Shown: piece by piece, positions 1 through 7,010 of the stretch
How positions within the stretch are numbered: the first letter of the stretch is position 1
Layout of the letters: each line of letters starts with the position of its first letter
Assembly (NCBI GenBank): GCA_007244375.1
Contig: SCVW01000035.1
Span: 1-56,975 of the forward strand
DNA length: 56,975 bases
Source: Smithella sp.
GTDB taxonomy: Bacteria; Desulfobacterota; Syntrophia; Syntrophales; Smithellaceae
Direction of reading: 5' to 3'
Translations under genes and position numbers: made by a program
The notes under the pieces: model-generated
What the model was told of the DNA's origin: nothing
What the model saw: only the letters and a program-made list of their open reading frames with translations
Databases searched by the model: none

Positions 1-277
1 CCAATATTCCCATTGCTTTTGCAAAATCTCTGACCTGTCTCGGATTGACCGGCACTACGGGAAGACGGGCTGAAGCCAATTCTCTGAGCACGCCTCTTTC
101 AAAGCCTCCGGTTGCCTCCAAAACGATCAGAGCAGGTCGCCTTGAACTTATAAAGTCCTTTAAATCCCTCTGCCCTTCTTCGGTATTAGCAAAATTCTTA
201 AACTCTTCCGAATGGGCTATAGCCACATCCAGACTATCTTTGGATACATCTATTCCAATGAAATTCTTCTCGCTCAT
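1..277 (-). CDS. IS110-family transposase, N-terminal part (runs off left edge)
   Basis: The reverse strand reads 92 codons from ATG at 277 to the window edge with no stop. It begins MSEKNFIGIDVSKDSLDVAI and continues through ALIVLEATGGFE to NPRQVRDFAKAMG. These are the hallmark blocks of the IS110/IS1111 DEDD (RuvC-like) catalytic domain: the first acidic residue is in GIDVSKD and the second in LEATGG. IS110 enzymes are serine-dependent recombinases guided by a structured RNA made from the element's own end. The C-terminal half is missing here, but a C-terminal IS110 half in the same orientation lies at the other edge of the window (56421-56975). Family assignment is firm; the exact IS name cannot be given. 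Confidence 0.93.
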   Translation of the reverse strand, partial: MSEKNFIGIDVSKDSLDVAIAHSEEFKNFANTEEGQRDLKDFISSRRPALIVLEATGGFERGVLRELASARLPVVPVNPRQVRDFAKAMGIL

Positions 278-505
278 GTCTTGTTCTCCTGATTCCCTTC
301 CTTACGTAAGATGCGGGCTCTTCTTCAGTCCCTGGCAACTGTTCGGGTTAATTACGGAGACAGTCGTAGCGACCCTCGCTTGCATGCGGGTTCTTGTGTC
401 CCAAGGCGCGATCGGTCTGCTACGACCAGCTTCTTTCAAAGAACTTTATCACAACAGTCGCTTATACATGAGCACTGTTTAACATATAAGGCATGCAAAG
501 CCTGA
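278..505 (-). ncRNA. Candidate IS110 left-end guide (bridge) RNA region
   Basis: About 230 bases upstream of the IS110 transposase start contain no convincing gene but are rich in structure. There is a perfect 8-bp stem GTCGTAGC (363-370) with GCTACGAC (419-426) around an inner hairpin. There is also a palindrome CTTACGTAAG (301-310) and a direct repeat beginning ATGCGGG at 311 and 384 (both followed by TTCTT and GTCCC-like blocks). In the IS110 subgroup the guide RNA is encoded in the non-coding end upstream of the recombinase, which is this position. The RNA itself and its limits are inferred; the outer IS boundary is not fixed by sequence alone. Confidence 0.4.
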
Positions 506-705
506 GGAACGAGGCGTACTTTTTTCGTACGTCGCAGGTAGCCTGTCCCGGCGAAGGCCGGGGAAGGGTGCGGCGCAATCCCGATTTTATCGGGACAGAT
601 GAGCGTTTTGTAAAGCCCTTCAGGCTTTACCGGTAAGGAATATTATTATTCCCTCGTGCGCCTCCCTTACGGGAATGCGCTTCCGGTCAACGGTCTCTCA
701 TTTCT
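506..705. repeat. Intergenic palindromic (REP-like) repeats next to IS110 end
   Basis: No gene is visible. The stretch holds short hairpins: CCCGGCGAAGGCCGGGG at 547-563, which recurs almost exactly at 18081-18097, and a CCCGAT..ATCGGG hairpin near 582-596. Similar CCCGAT(TT/AA)ATCGGG hairpins occur near 29657, 36360 and 55030. Such clusters are typical of dispersed bacterial REP-like sequences, which IS110-type elements often use as targets. Confidence 0.55.
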
Positions 706-734
706 TTGACTGTTTTTATTTTATTTGCTATAAA
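706..734 (+). promoter_or_regulatory. Putative sigma-70 promoter of the nucleoside phosphorylase gene
   Basis: TTGACT at 706-711 and TATAAA at 729-734 are separated by exactly 17 bases. The predicted start point is about 14 bases before the ATG at 755, leaving just enough leader for the GGAG ribosome site at 746-749. Confidence 0.6.
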
Positions 735-754
735 ACCGCAGCAATGGAGATTTT

Positions 755-1465
755 ATGAGTATTCTGGGTGTTATTTCCAATAACTTAGTCGTGGAAAGAA
801 GTGATTTACTAACAAACAGCACGGTTAAATTGATGAAAAACAAATATGGCCGGGCATCGGTTCTAATTACAAAAAAAATGGCTTGGATTATCAGACACGG
901 TAACACCCCCAGAAATCATATTCTTCCTCATTTGATTAATTATCGCGCTAACTTACAAACACTGAAAGATCTGAACGTAACTGAAATAGTCAGCATCAAT
1001 TCCACGGGTTCATTAAGAAAGGATTTATGTCCAGGAATGATAGTTATTCCCGACGATTTTATTACGTTGACGGCCACTCCGACAATTCATAAAAACAAGG
1101 CTATTCATATTACTCCGTCACTAAACGAAAAAGTACGACAAAAACTTATCAAAGCGGCAATAAGCAACAAAATCAAAGTTGTCAGAAAAGGAATTTACTG
1201 GCAAACACAGGGTCCCCGGCTGGAGACAAAAGCGGAAATTAAAATGATGGCCAATTATGCCGATATAGTCGGTATGACTATGGCCAATGAAGCAGTAATC
1301 GCACTGGAATTGGATTTGCCTTATGCTGCCGCCTGCTCGATAGATAATTTCGGTAACGGTATTTTGAAAAAACCTTTAACCATGGAAGAAATCATTGACG
1401 GTACCCGTAAAAACGCCGACCTGATGATTAAAATTATTAATAGCTACCTGAATTTATTTTTTTGA
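755..1465 (+). CDS. MTAP/PNP-family purine nucleoside phosphorylase-like protein
   Basis: A 236-residue member of the COG0005 phosphorylase fold, which cleaves purine (thio)nucleosides with phosphate. Visible family blocks are R47-H48-G49, NYRAN (62-66), NSTGSL (82-87), QTQGPRLET (150-158), GMTMANEA (173-180) and a base-pocket segment DNFGNG (197-202). The Asp at 197 is closer to methylthioadenosine/methylthioinosine phosphorylases than to guanosine-type PNPs. The N-terminus reads ILGVISNN, so the Gly-rich phosphate loop (GGSG/GGTG) of classical members is altered. It is shorter than the usual 250-290 residues. The start is supported by GGAG eight bases upstream and a good promoter. Exact substrate is uncertain. 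Confidence 0.82.
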   Translation: MSILGVISNNLVVERSDLLTNSTVKLMKNKYGRASVLITKKMAWIIRHGNTPRNHILPHLINYRANLQTLKDLNVTEIVSINSTGSLRKDLCPGMIVIPDDFITLTATPTIHKNKAIHITPSLNEKVRQKLIKAAISNKIKVVRKGIYWQTQGPRLETKAEIKMMANYADIVGMTMANEAVIALELDLPYAAACSIDNFGNGILKKPLTMEEIIDGTRKNADLMIKIINSYLNLFF

Positions 1466-1480
1466 ATAATTATAGCAGAC

Positions 1481-1624
1481 GATATCAAGTTGCATTCAAA
1501 GGATAACGCGGCGTCAAGAGGAGGCTCCGCAGGCGTATATTATACATACGTCGAGGAAGCCGACGACCCCGGCCTGCGCCGGGGCAGGCTGCGCTGGCAA
1601 TATCCGAAGAATGCAATTGATATC
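1481..1624. repeat. Compound palindromic repeat, copy 1 (shared core in unique inverted arms)
   Basis: A core at 1513-1564 (GGAGGCTCCGCAGGCGTATA ... TCGAGGAAGCCGAC) is almost the same as the core at 2121-2175. It is followed by a CCCCGGCCTGCGCCGGGG hairpin. The outside arms are inverted: 1481-1505 reads GATATCAA-G-TTGCATTC then three unmatched bases then GGATA, and 1601-1624 is its reverse complement apart from the extra G and the three-base bulge. The right arm touches the stop codon of the leftward gene ending at 1623. These arm sequences are unrelated to those of copy 2. Confidence 0.75.
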
Positions 1625-2057
1625 AGAAAGCGCCTAGCTGGCACGGCTTTACCTTTATCCCCAAAGCTTCGCAATCTGCACAAACTTTCATGCGGGGAAT
1701 ATTTAATTCCGAAGCAATTTTCCATGCAGCCGCACAGGGAAGGTTACCGTCTTGCAATGCTGCCGTAATCTTTTCTTTTATCTCCGGTGCAACTTCTTTA
1801 GCCGGCTGGACAATTTTTGACGTCTCGCCATAACCAAAAAGTCCCATCTGACATTTAGTTATTTTAATATTAAGAACATCGATTGTCCTGCCCGTTTCTT
1901 CCATCGAACATCCGAGTTCGCCGGCAATCTCTTCAGCCTTCTTGCATGAAATACTCTTATTCTTTGCCTGCTCAATTATTTCGTTCTTCAAATCTTCGTC
2001 TATTTCAATATTCTGGGCATGTTTCTTAAAATATTTTCCTCTATCCTCGTGCGTCAT
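1623..2057 (-). CDS. Hypothetical protein with two tandem CQxGxFG repeats (HTH-like)
   Basis: 144 residues when started at the ATG at 2057, which has a strong AGGGGGA ribosome site seven bases upstream; the ATG eight codons further up has none. The protein is an internal duplication. Repeat 1 (about 25-75) has CKKAEEIAGEL and ends IKITKCQMGLFG. Repeat 2 (about 95-144) has CAAAWKIASEL and ends IKVKPCQLGAF. The AxxIAxEL helix followed by a turn and a second helix resembles a helix-turn-helix, and the paired Cys residues could bind metal. No family with a known function is recognised. It sits between two copies of a palindromic repeat. Confidence 0.75.
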   Translation of the reverse strand: MTHEDRGKYFKKHAQNIEIDEDLKNEIIEQAKNKSISCKKAEEIAGELGCSMEETGRTIDVLNIKITKCQMGLFGYGETSKIVQPAKEVAPEIKEKITAALQDGNLPCAAAWKIASELNIPRMKVCADCEALGIKVKPCQLGAF

Positions 2058-2094
2058 AATCTTCCCCCTGTAATTATTCATTCTTATTCATTTC

Positions 2095-2214
2095 ACCCTT
2101 TCGTTTTCAATGGCTAACGCGTCGGCAAGGAGGAGGCTCTGCAGGCGTATATTATAATACGTCGAGGAAGCCGACAACGCAGCCAACAAAGTTAGCCGCA
2201 GAAAACGAAAGGGT
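2095..2214. repeat. Compound palindromic repeat, copy 2
   Basis: The core at 2121-2175 matches copy 1. Arms are ACCCTTTCGTTTTC, three unmatched bases, GGCTAAC (2095-2118) and the exact reverse complement at 2191-2214 with the same bulge position, so the whole 120 bp folds as one long hairpin. It also contains CCAACAAAGTTAGC (2183-2196), a motif repeated at 36376 and, inverted, at 55011. It lies just downstream of the stop (2218) of the leftward ACT gene and may act as its terminator. Confidence 0.75.
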
Positions 2215-2217
2215 ATG

Positions 2218-2649
2218 CTACATGTTTGACAAAGACTGTGTATCCAACGTCTTAAAACCTTTTTGTTCCAGTAATTTCTCCGTCTTCTGCATCTGATCAA
2301 CATCAACCACAAATACGGCTTTTCTCGAACTTTCCAGTACAAATCCATAAGCATTATTAATGTTGATGCCTTCATGAGCAAGCAGCTGCATCAAATTATC
2401 CAAGCCGCCGGGCACATCAGGAATTAAAATAGCCAATATTTCCCGTAAATGTACCGTCATGCCCGCTGCGGATAGTGCCGCCTCGGCACGTTTGGGATCA
2501 TCAACAATCAGATTGATAATGCCAAAAGTATCCGCTGTCGCTATCGTAGTTGCTCTTATATTTACTTTTTCTTTAGAGAGAACACCTGTTATTTGAGCTA
2601 GTTTTCCGGACTTATTTTCCGCAAAAATGGAAAGCTGATAAGCAAACAT
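2218..2649 (-). CDS. Tandem ACT-domain protein
   Basis: 143 residues built of two ACT domains (about 1-67 and 70-143). The first begins MFAYQLSIFAENKSGKLAQ and shows the usual ITGVLSKEKVNIRA pattern; the second shows IPDVPGGLDNLMQLLAHEGI. ACT domains bind small ligands, mostly amino acids. The start at 2649 has AAGGAG at good spacing; the longer upstream reading frame overlaps the ligase gene and is rejected. It lies 19 bases after the acyl-CoA ligase gene and is clearly co-transcribed. ACT proteins paired with phenylacetate-CoA-ligase-type enzymes are common in anaerobic bacteria and archaea, so a role in sensing an amino-acid-derived acid is likely (inference). Confidence 0.85.
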   Translation of the reverse strand: MFAYQLSIFAENKSGKLAQITGVLSKEKVNIRATTIATADTFGIINLIVDDPKRAEAALSAAGMTVHLREILAILIPDVPGGLDNLMQLLAHEGININNAYGFVLESSRKAVFVVDVDQMQKTEKLLEQKGFKTLDTQSLSNM

Positions 2650-2668
2650 ACTCTTCTCCTTTGTTTGA

Positions 2669-4303
2669 TTAATGACTCTCTGTCTGCGCTTCCACAAGGC
2701 TTCCGCCACAATACTTTTCGCGGAGTTTCGGTTTTTCGATTTTTCCGGTGGGATTGCGCGGTACCTTTTCAAAAATGATCTTGCGCGGACGCTTATATCG
2801 CGGCAGTCCATTACAATACCGTTCAATATCGGCTTCAGACAAAGGAAAGCCCGGCTTTAATTCAATTATTGCCGCAACGATTTCTCCCAAACGCTGATCG
2901 GGAAGGCCGATTACCGCAACATCCTTAATCGCGTCATGTGTTCGCAAAAAATCTTCGATTTGCACGGGATAAATGTTTTCACCGCCGGTAATTATCAAGT
3001 CCTTCTTGCGATCGACAAGATAAATAAATCCATCTTCATCCATTCGCGCCATGTCACCGGTATAGAGCCAGCCATTTTTGAGAATTTCGGCAGTGGCTTC
3101 CGGATTCCGGTAATAGCATTTCATCACACCCGCGCCTTTGACACAAAGTTCGCCAACATCTCCCTGCTTCACGGGATGACCTTTTTCATCCACGATCTGC
3201 ACTTCCCATCCGTATCCGGCCTTGCCGATAGCGCCAACTTTATGAATGTTTTCAATGCCAAGATGAACACAGCCCGGCCCGATTGATTCCGAAAGTCCGT
3301 AATTGGTATCGTATTCGTGATTGGGAAAATATTGTTTCCAGCGTTTGATCAGACTGGGCGGAACCGGCTGCGCGCCGATGTGCATCAACCTCCACTGATC
3401 AAGTTTGTAATCAGCAGTTCTTATCTCGCAGCGTTCAATGGCATCCAGAATATCCTGCGCCCAGGGGACCAACAGCCAGACAATCGTTATCTGTTCTTCG
3501 GATACCGCTTTGAATATCCATTCTGGTTTAACACCGCGCAGCAGGACTGTCTTACTCCCTGCCAGAAAACTGCCGAACCAGTGCATTTTTGCGCCGGTAT
3601 GATACAGTGGAGGAATACAAAGGAAGTTATCATTGCGCGTTTGCTTGTGATGATTCATCTCCACCTCGCACGAAAACATCAAGGCACGATGCGAATGAAG
3701 AATCGCTTTGGGAAAGCCTGTGGTTCCCGAAGAAAAATAAATAGCCGCGTCATCATCGTCGGTAAGTGTGATTTTGGGAGCCGTTGATGAACAGCAGGCA
3801 GTGAGCGCGTAATAACTTTCGGCAAAAGCGGGACGTCCCACTCCCAGAAACAGCTTCATTTTTACATCTGGAATTTTATCTTTGATTGCAGCAACTCTCT
3901 CGATAAATTCCGGCCCGAAAATTAAAACATCGCATTCAGCCAAATCCAGGCAGTATTTAATTTCATCCTCTGTATAACGGTAATTAAGCGGTACTGCCAA
4001 AGCTCCGGTTTTCAAAACTCCAAAATATATAGGCAACCACTCCATGCAATTCATCAGCAGAATGCCTACTTTGTGACCTTTGGCAAGGCCTCTTCCCAAC
4101 AGAAAATTGGCCAGACGATTGGCTTTATTGTCGAACTCGCGCCAGGTCATCTCCCGCCTGTAACGGTTTTCCGGCTTGGTCTCGACAAGTTCGTAATCTT
4201 TCCAGTTTGCTTTAACTTCTTTGATTTGAGGATTGATTTCAACAAGGCTTGTTTCTTCACCGTAAAGGTTGGCGTTGCGTGTAAGAATTTCTGTGATGGG
4301 CAT
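2669..4303 (-). CDS. AMP-forming acyl-CoA synthetase
   Basis: 544 residues of the ANL superfamily (acyl/aryl-CoA ligase). Activates a carboxylic acid with ATP to acyl-AMP, then forms acyl-CoA. Visible motifs: phosphate loop SSGTTGFPKA (191-200), YGLSES (335-340), YTGD (414-417), hinge-region DRKKDLIITGGENIYP (431-446) and the catalytic Lys in NPTGK (K521). Length is typical. The ATG at 4303 follows AGAAGGAA. First gene of a two-gene operon with the ACT protein, with a likely promoter at 4453-4481. Substrate cannot be read from sequence; fatty or aromatic acid activation fits a syntroph. Confidence 0.92.
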   Translation of the reverse strand: MPITEILTRNANLYGEETSLVEINPQIKEVKANWKDYELVETKPENRYRREMTWREFDNKANRLANFLLGRGLAKGHKVGILLMNCMEWLPIYFGVLKTGALAVPLNYRYTEDEIKYCLDLAECDVLIFGPEFIERVAAIKDKIPDVKMKLFLGVGRPAFAESYYALTACCSSTAPKITLTDDDDAAIYFSSGTTGFPKAILHSHRALMFSCEVEMNHHKQTRNDNFLCIPPLYHTGAKMHWFGSFLAGSKTVLLRGVKPEWIFKAVSEEQITIVWLLVPWAQDILDAIERCEIRTADYKLDQWRLMHIGAQPVPPSLIKRWKQYFPNHEYDTNYGLSESIGPGCVHLGIENIHKVGAIGKAGYGWEVQIVDEKGHPVKQGDVGELCVKGAGVMKCYYRNPEATAEILKNGWLYTGDMARMDEDGFIYLVDRKKDLIITGGENIYPVQIEDFLRTHDAIKDVAVIGLPDQRLGEIVAAIIELKPGFPLSEADIERYCNGLPRYKRPRKIIFEKVPRNPTGKIEKPKLREKYCGGSLVEAQTESH

Positions 4304-4326
4304 CTTTTATTCCTTCTAATCTTTAC

Positions 4327-4375
4327 CCCCGTAAGACCCAGAAAGCCCCGGCCTTCAGGCTTGGGTCTAACGGGG
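4327..4375. repeat. Long intergenic hairpin
   Basis: CCCCGTAAGACCCA (4327-4340) pairs with TGGGTCTAACGGGG (4362-4375) with one mismatch, giving a 14-bp stem with a 21-base loop. It lies in the 5' leader between the promoter at 4453-4481 and the ligase ATG at 4303, so it would be at the start of that mRNA. It could be a dispersed repeat or a leader structure. Confidence 0.6.
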
Positions 4376-4452
4376 TTTACTGCTTTACGCCGGTATTACG
4401 AGGCATCACAATATAATAACAAGTTCAATAGAACCTTACTTTTATTGGAAAT

Positions 4453-4481
4453 AAGATACGAATTTCGGACTTTTATGTCAA
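4453..4481 (-). promoter_or_regulatory. Putative sigma-70 promoter of the acyl-CoA synthetase/ACT operon
   Basis: On the reverse strand TTGACA (4481-4476) and TATCTT (4458-4453) are 17 bases apart. The position, about 150 bases before the ATG at 4303, implies a leader that includes the hairpin at 4327-4375. Confidence 0.5.
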
Positions 4482-4517
4482 GAATGTTTTGACCGCATGA
4501 CATCAGAAACAACATCA

Positions 4518-5078
4518 CTACGTGGAAGCATAATGTAACCGTCTGCAAATTACCCTACCCTTTTCATCAAAAATTACACCCTCATTGGTAAGTAACGCCT
4601 GCTTCATTTCAATTCCACCTCCGAAGCCACCCAACTGATGTCCTGAAAGAATTGTCCGATGGCAAGGTATGATGAGAGGAAAAGGATTGGCTGCCATGAC
4701 GTTGCCCACTGCTCGTGCTCCACCGGCCAGGCCCACATGCGCCGCAATAAGGCCGTAAGTGCTAACTCTTCCGCGTGGTATTGCGTATTGAGCGCGCAGA
4801 ACCGACCGTTGAAATTCTGAACATCGAGATATATCAACGATGTCGAAAGGAAAGGAAATATTTTCTCCTTCAAGATAAGCGCTGATGGAAGAAGCTATCT
4901 TGTCAATTTCCTTGCAGGAACATTTTTGTGAATCCGGGAAAAGTCTGACTGCCCGATTTTCTGCAGGAAAATCAGGCATGGAAAGCAGAATATTAACAAT
5001 CAGGGGTTGGTCTTTCGATCCTGACCAGACGATACAGACAGAGCCGAAAGGTGTCGATTTGATAATCTTATTGTTCAT
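4518..5078 (-). CDS. ogt: Methylated-DNA--protein-cysteine methyltransferase
   Basis: 186-residue suicide DNA repair protein that removes alkyl groups from O6-alkylguanine onto its own Cys. The active-site motif PCHR is at 138-141 (acceptor Cys139), preceded by NPFPLII and followed by the GGFGGGIEMKQALL active-site loop and helix. The helix-turn-helix arginine-finger region is RVSTYG..IA. Length fits Ogt/MGMT without an Ada domain. The start ATG directly follows the TAA of the upstream STAS-like gene with no gap, so translation is coupled. GGGAG lies inside the end of that gene. Confidence 0.93.
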   Translation of the reverse strand: MNNKIIKSTPFGSVCIVWSGSKDQPLIVNILLSMPDFPAENRAVRLFPDSQKCSCKEIDKIASSISAYLEGENISFPFDIVDISRCSEFQRSVLRAQYAIPRGRVSTYGLIAAHVGLAGGARAVGNVMAANPFPLIIPCHRTILSGHQLGGFGGGIEMKQALLTNEGVIFDEKGRVICRRLHYAST

Positions 5079-5459
5079 TTACTCCCGTTTGGTTTTGAGC
5101 CAGCCCCTGGCTTCATCAATATCGGTAAACCATTTATGTGTAAGGCCGGCGTTAATTGCAGTGTTTTCATGATATGATTCATAGTCTGCATTGTCTGCAA
5201 GATCAACAATAGCCACAGCTATTCTGGACACATCAGAAGGATAGTTTCTAACACGAAAATAAGCTTCCGTATATCCGAGACGCCCTTTAATTCCTCTGAC
5301 ATTCACTAACATACCAGTAAACTTCGATAACGCAACTATGGAAATCACTTCATCCTGTATTTTTTTCACATTATTTTGTGTTGCTTCTCCGGTAAGAACA
5401 AGTTCAAGAATTCCTTCATTTTCAGATACTGAAATTTGATATTCCTGCTTATCACCCAT
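5079..5459 (-). CDS. SpoIIAA/STAS-like protein
   Basis: 126 residues from the ATG at 5459 (AAAGGA eight bases upstream); a GTG nine codons earlier is possible but has no ribosome site. The sequence alternates predicted strands and helices and ends in FTDIDEARGWLK, the typical C-terminus of the SpoIIAA-like fold (strand, then helix with EEAxxWL). A diverged paralogue with the same ending lies at 8797-9183. Such proteins often bind lipids or partner proteins, but no function can be assigned. It is translationally coupled to ogt, an unusual partner. Confidence 0.72.
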   Translation of the reverse strand: MGDKQEYQISVSENEGILELVLTGEATQNNVKKIQDEVISIVALSKFTGMLVNVRGIKGRLGYTEAYFRVRNYPSDVSRIAVAIVDLADNADYESYHENTAINAGLTHKWFTDIDEARGWLKTKRE

Positions 5460-5586
5460 TACAGATATCCTTTGCCAAGGTTGCACTATTCAAAATCAAA
5501 TCAAAAAATCTATTTCGCCTTACTTTTGTCCGGTATGACTACCGACATTTTTTTCTTTCTTTAACCTATTTTTCGGAAGCAGGTAG

Positions 5587-5615
5587 AAAATACCAATGAG
5601 CAGAATAATTGTCAA
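5587..5615 (-). promoter_or_regulatory. Putative sigma-70 promoter of the STAS-like/ogt pair
   Basis: On the reverse strand TTGACA (5615-5610), 17 bases, TATTTT (5592-5587). It lies about 130 bases before the STAS-like start. Confidence 0.5.
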
Positions 5616-5664
5616 CTTCTGATATGTGTCTTTAATTTTGTTTTCACATATTATTTTATCACTG

Positions 5665-6075
5665 TTAATTTTTATTTAGAGCCTCTACATCCTTCCTGAT
5701 CTCCTCCAGAGCGGCCAGTATCGGGGCCGTTTTCGCGGCATAAGCCGCCGCAGCCAGAACAAGCAAATCGGCAATAAAATCTATGAAACCGGCTATCTTC
5801 TTTATCGTCTTGATTTTGCCTTTTGCCGTATCAATCAATTCGGTGATGCTTTTCTGCGATTGCGATAATCCATCAACTATGCAATTTACTGCGTCGATGT
5901 ACAGGCTATTGGCCCGCTGACGCAACATTGCCTCATCCTGAAATATTAACTGGGCTGTATACTGATCAATCTCCTTATTCTTGATCGCTTTCATGAGACG
6001 GACGTGAATCGAATCGGCGCATTCGGATATTATATCAGCAAAATCCTCCACCTGCTTCTGATTTGCCAATGCCAT
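5665..6075 (-). CDS. Hypothetical helical protein with one hydrophobic segment
   Basis: 136 residues starting at an ATG with a strong GGAGA site. The first 80 residues are charged and probably helical. Around 95-115 there is a hydrophobic Ala-rich stretch (IADLLVLAAAAYAAK), perhaps membrane-inserting. No family is recognised. It follows the lipoprotein gene by 43 bases and the hydrolase gene lies a further 52 bases up, so the three are probably one leftward operon. Confidence 0.7.
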   Translation of the reverse strand: MALANQKQVEDFADIISECADSIHVRLMKAIKNKEIDQYTAQLIFQDEAMLRQRANSLYIDAVNCIVDGLSQSQKSITELIDTAKGKIKTIKKIAGFIDFIADLLVLAAAAYAAKTAPILAALEEIRKDVEALNKN

Positions 6076-6118
6076 TTTTTTCTCCTTTCAATCTTTTCAC
6101 AAGAAATTATTAGTTATG

Positions 6119-6958
6119 TCATCCTCGAATCTTTTGAAGATTTTCTCTTATTGTTTTGATGTCCTTTGCAAAATTGCTGATTATGGTTTTAACTTCTTCA
6201 CTGGACAATCTATCGATACTTTCAAGAAGTTTTTTATGACCGTCCGCGATACTTCTAATTCCTTTTTCAGCTTCGCCGTATTTTAACTCAACATTTTTAT
6301 ATTCCACTGTTTTTGCCTCGACATGCGCACGCGCCAGAACATTGAGCAGTTTTTCTTTTGGACTATCGGTAAAAGGAATTTCTACCTCAAAAAAACCCAA
6401 CACAGTTTTTCTTTCATTTTCATTGGTCTTCTTGTAACAACGAACAAGAGCCTCCATCCCCTGCAAAGTCTTCTGCAACGGTTCATTGCCTTCCCTCACC
6501 ATATCCCGAACTGCGCGTTCCTGATAGTCAGATGTAATCCATTTCGCAATCACCTTCGCGATACCGGCAACGGCATCCACATGTTTGCTGTCAATGCCGA
6601 AGTCAGGATAAGCTTTGATTACGCCGGATAGAGAATCTATTTCTTTGGAAAGATCAAAGGCATTTTCACCGGCAAGAGTTGCAAGGGCCTGCATATAAAG
6701 TGACACTCTTTGATGAATTTTCATTAAATCTTCATAAGCAGCTTTACGCCTTCTGTCGTTTTCCTGTGCCAGCTGGTCTGCCTCGCCAAAAAGATAAGGC
6801 TGTTCCCGCTTATAAGTATCACGAAACCTGGTGGTAAGTTCAGTATACGCAGATAATTTCGCCGATTCACCGGCATAGTCCCTGACCGCCTTAAGATTCG
6901 CGCAACCGGCTAAAACAAAAATCATTATTAAAACAAATGTAACTCTTATAATTTTCAT
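6119..6958 (-). CDS. Lipoprotein, function unknown
   Basis: 279 residues. A signal peptide with lipobox LAGC places the mature N-terminal Cys at residue 19. The rest is mostly charged helix with heptad-like patterns, especially towards the C-terminus (SSEEVKTIISNFAKDIKTI), so it is a periplasmic, membrane-anchored coiled-coil type protein. Ribosome site AGGAG lies eight bases before the ATG. It is the middle gene of the hydrolase-lipoprotein-helical protein cluster. No named family is recognised. Confidence 0.75.
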   Translation of the reverse strand: MKIIRVTFVLIMIFVLAGCANLKAVRDYAGESAKLSAYTELTTRFRDTYKREQPYLFGEADQLAQENDRRRKAAYEDLMKIHQRVSLYMQALATLAGENAFDLSKEIDSLSGVIKAYPDFGIDSKHVDAVAGIAKVIAKWITSDYQERAVRDMVREGNEPLQKTLQGMEALVRCYKKTNENERKTVLGFFEVEIPFTDSPKEKLLNVLARAHVEAKTVEYKNVELKYGEAEKGIRSIADGHKKLLESIDRLSSEEVKTIISNFAKDIKTIRENLQKIRG

Positions 6959-7010
6959 TGTCTACACTCCTGTATTTTAATGAATCTAATGTTGATCCAG
7001 ACAGTATCTA

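Noticed and set aside
45-482. 145-codon plus-strand frame
   Set aside because: It is antisense to the clear IS110 N-terminus and runs into the structured left end; composition is that of a shadow frame.
1481-2214. CRISPR array
   Set aside because: Only two core copies with palindromic arms and a gene between them; no regular short repeats and spacers.
2650-2826. N-terminal extension of the ACT protein frame
   Set aside because: It overlaps the end of the acyl-CoA synthetase in another frame, while the ATG at 2649 has a good ribosome site.
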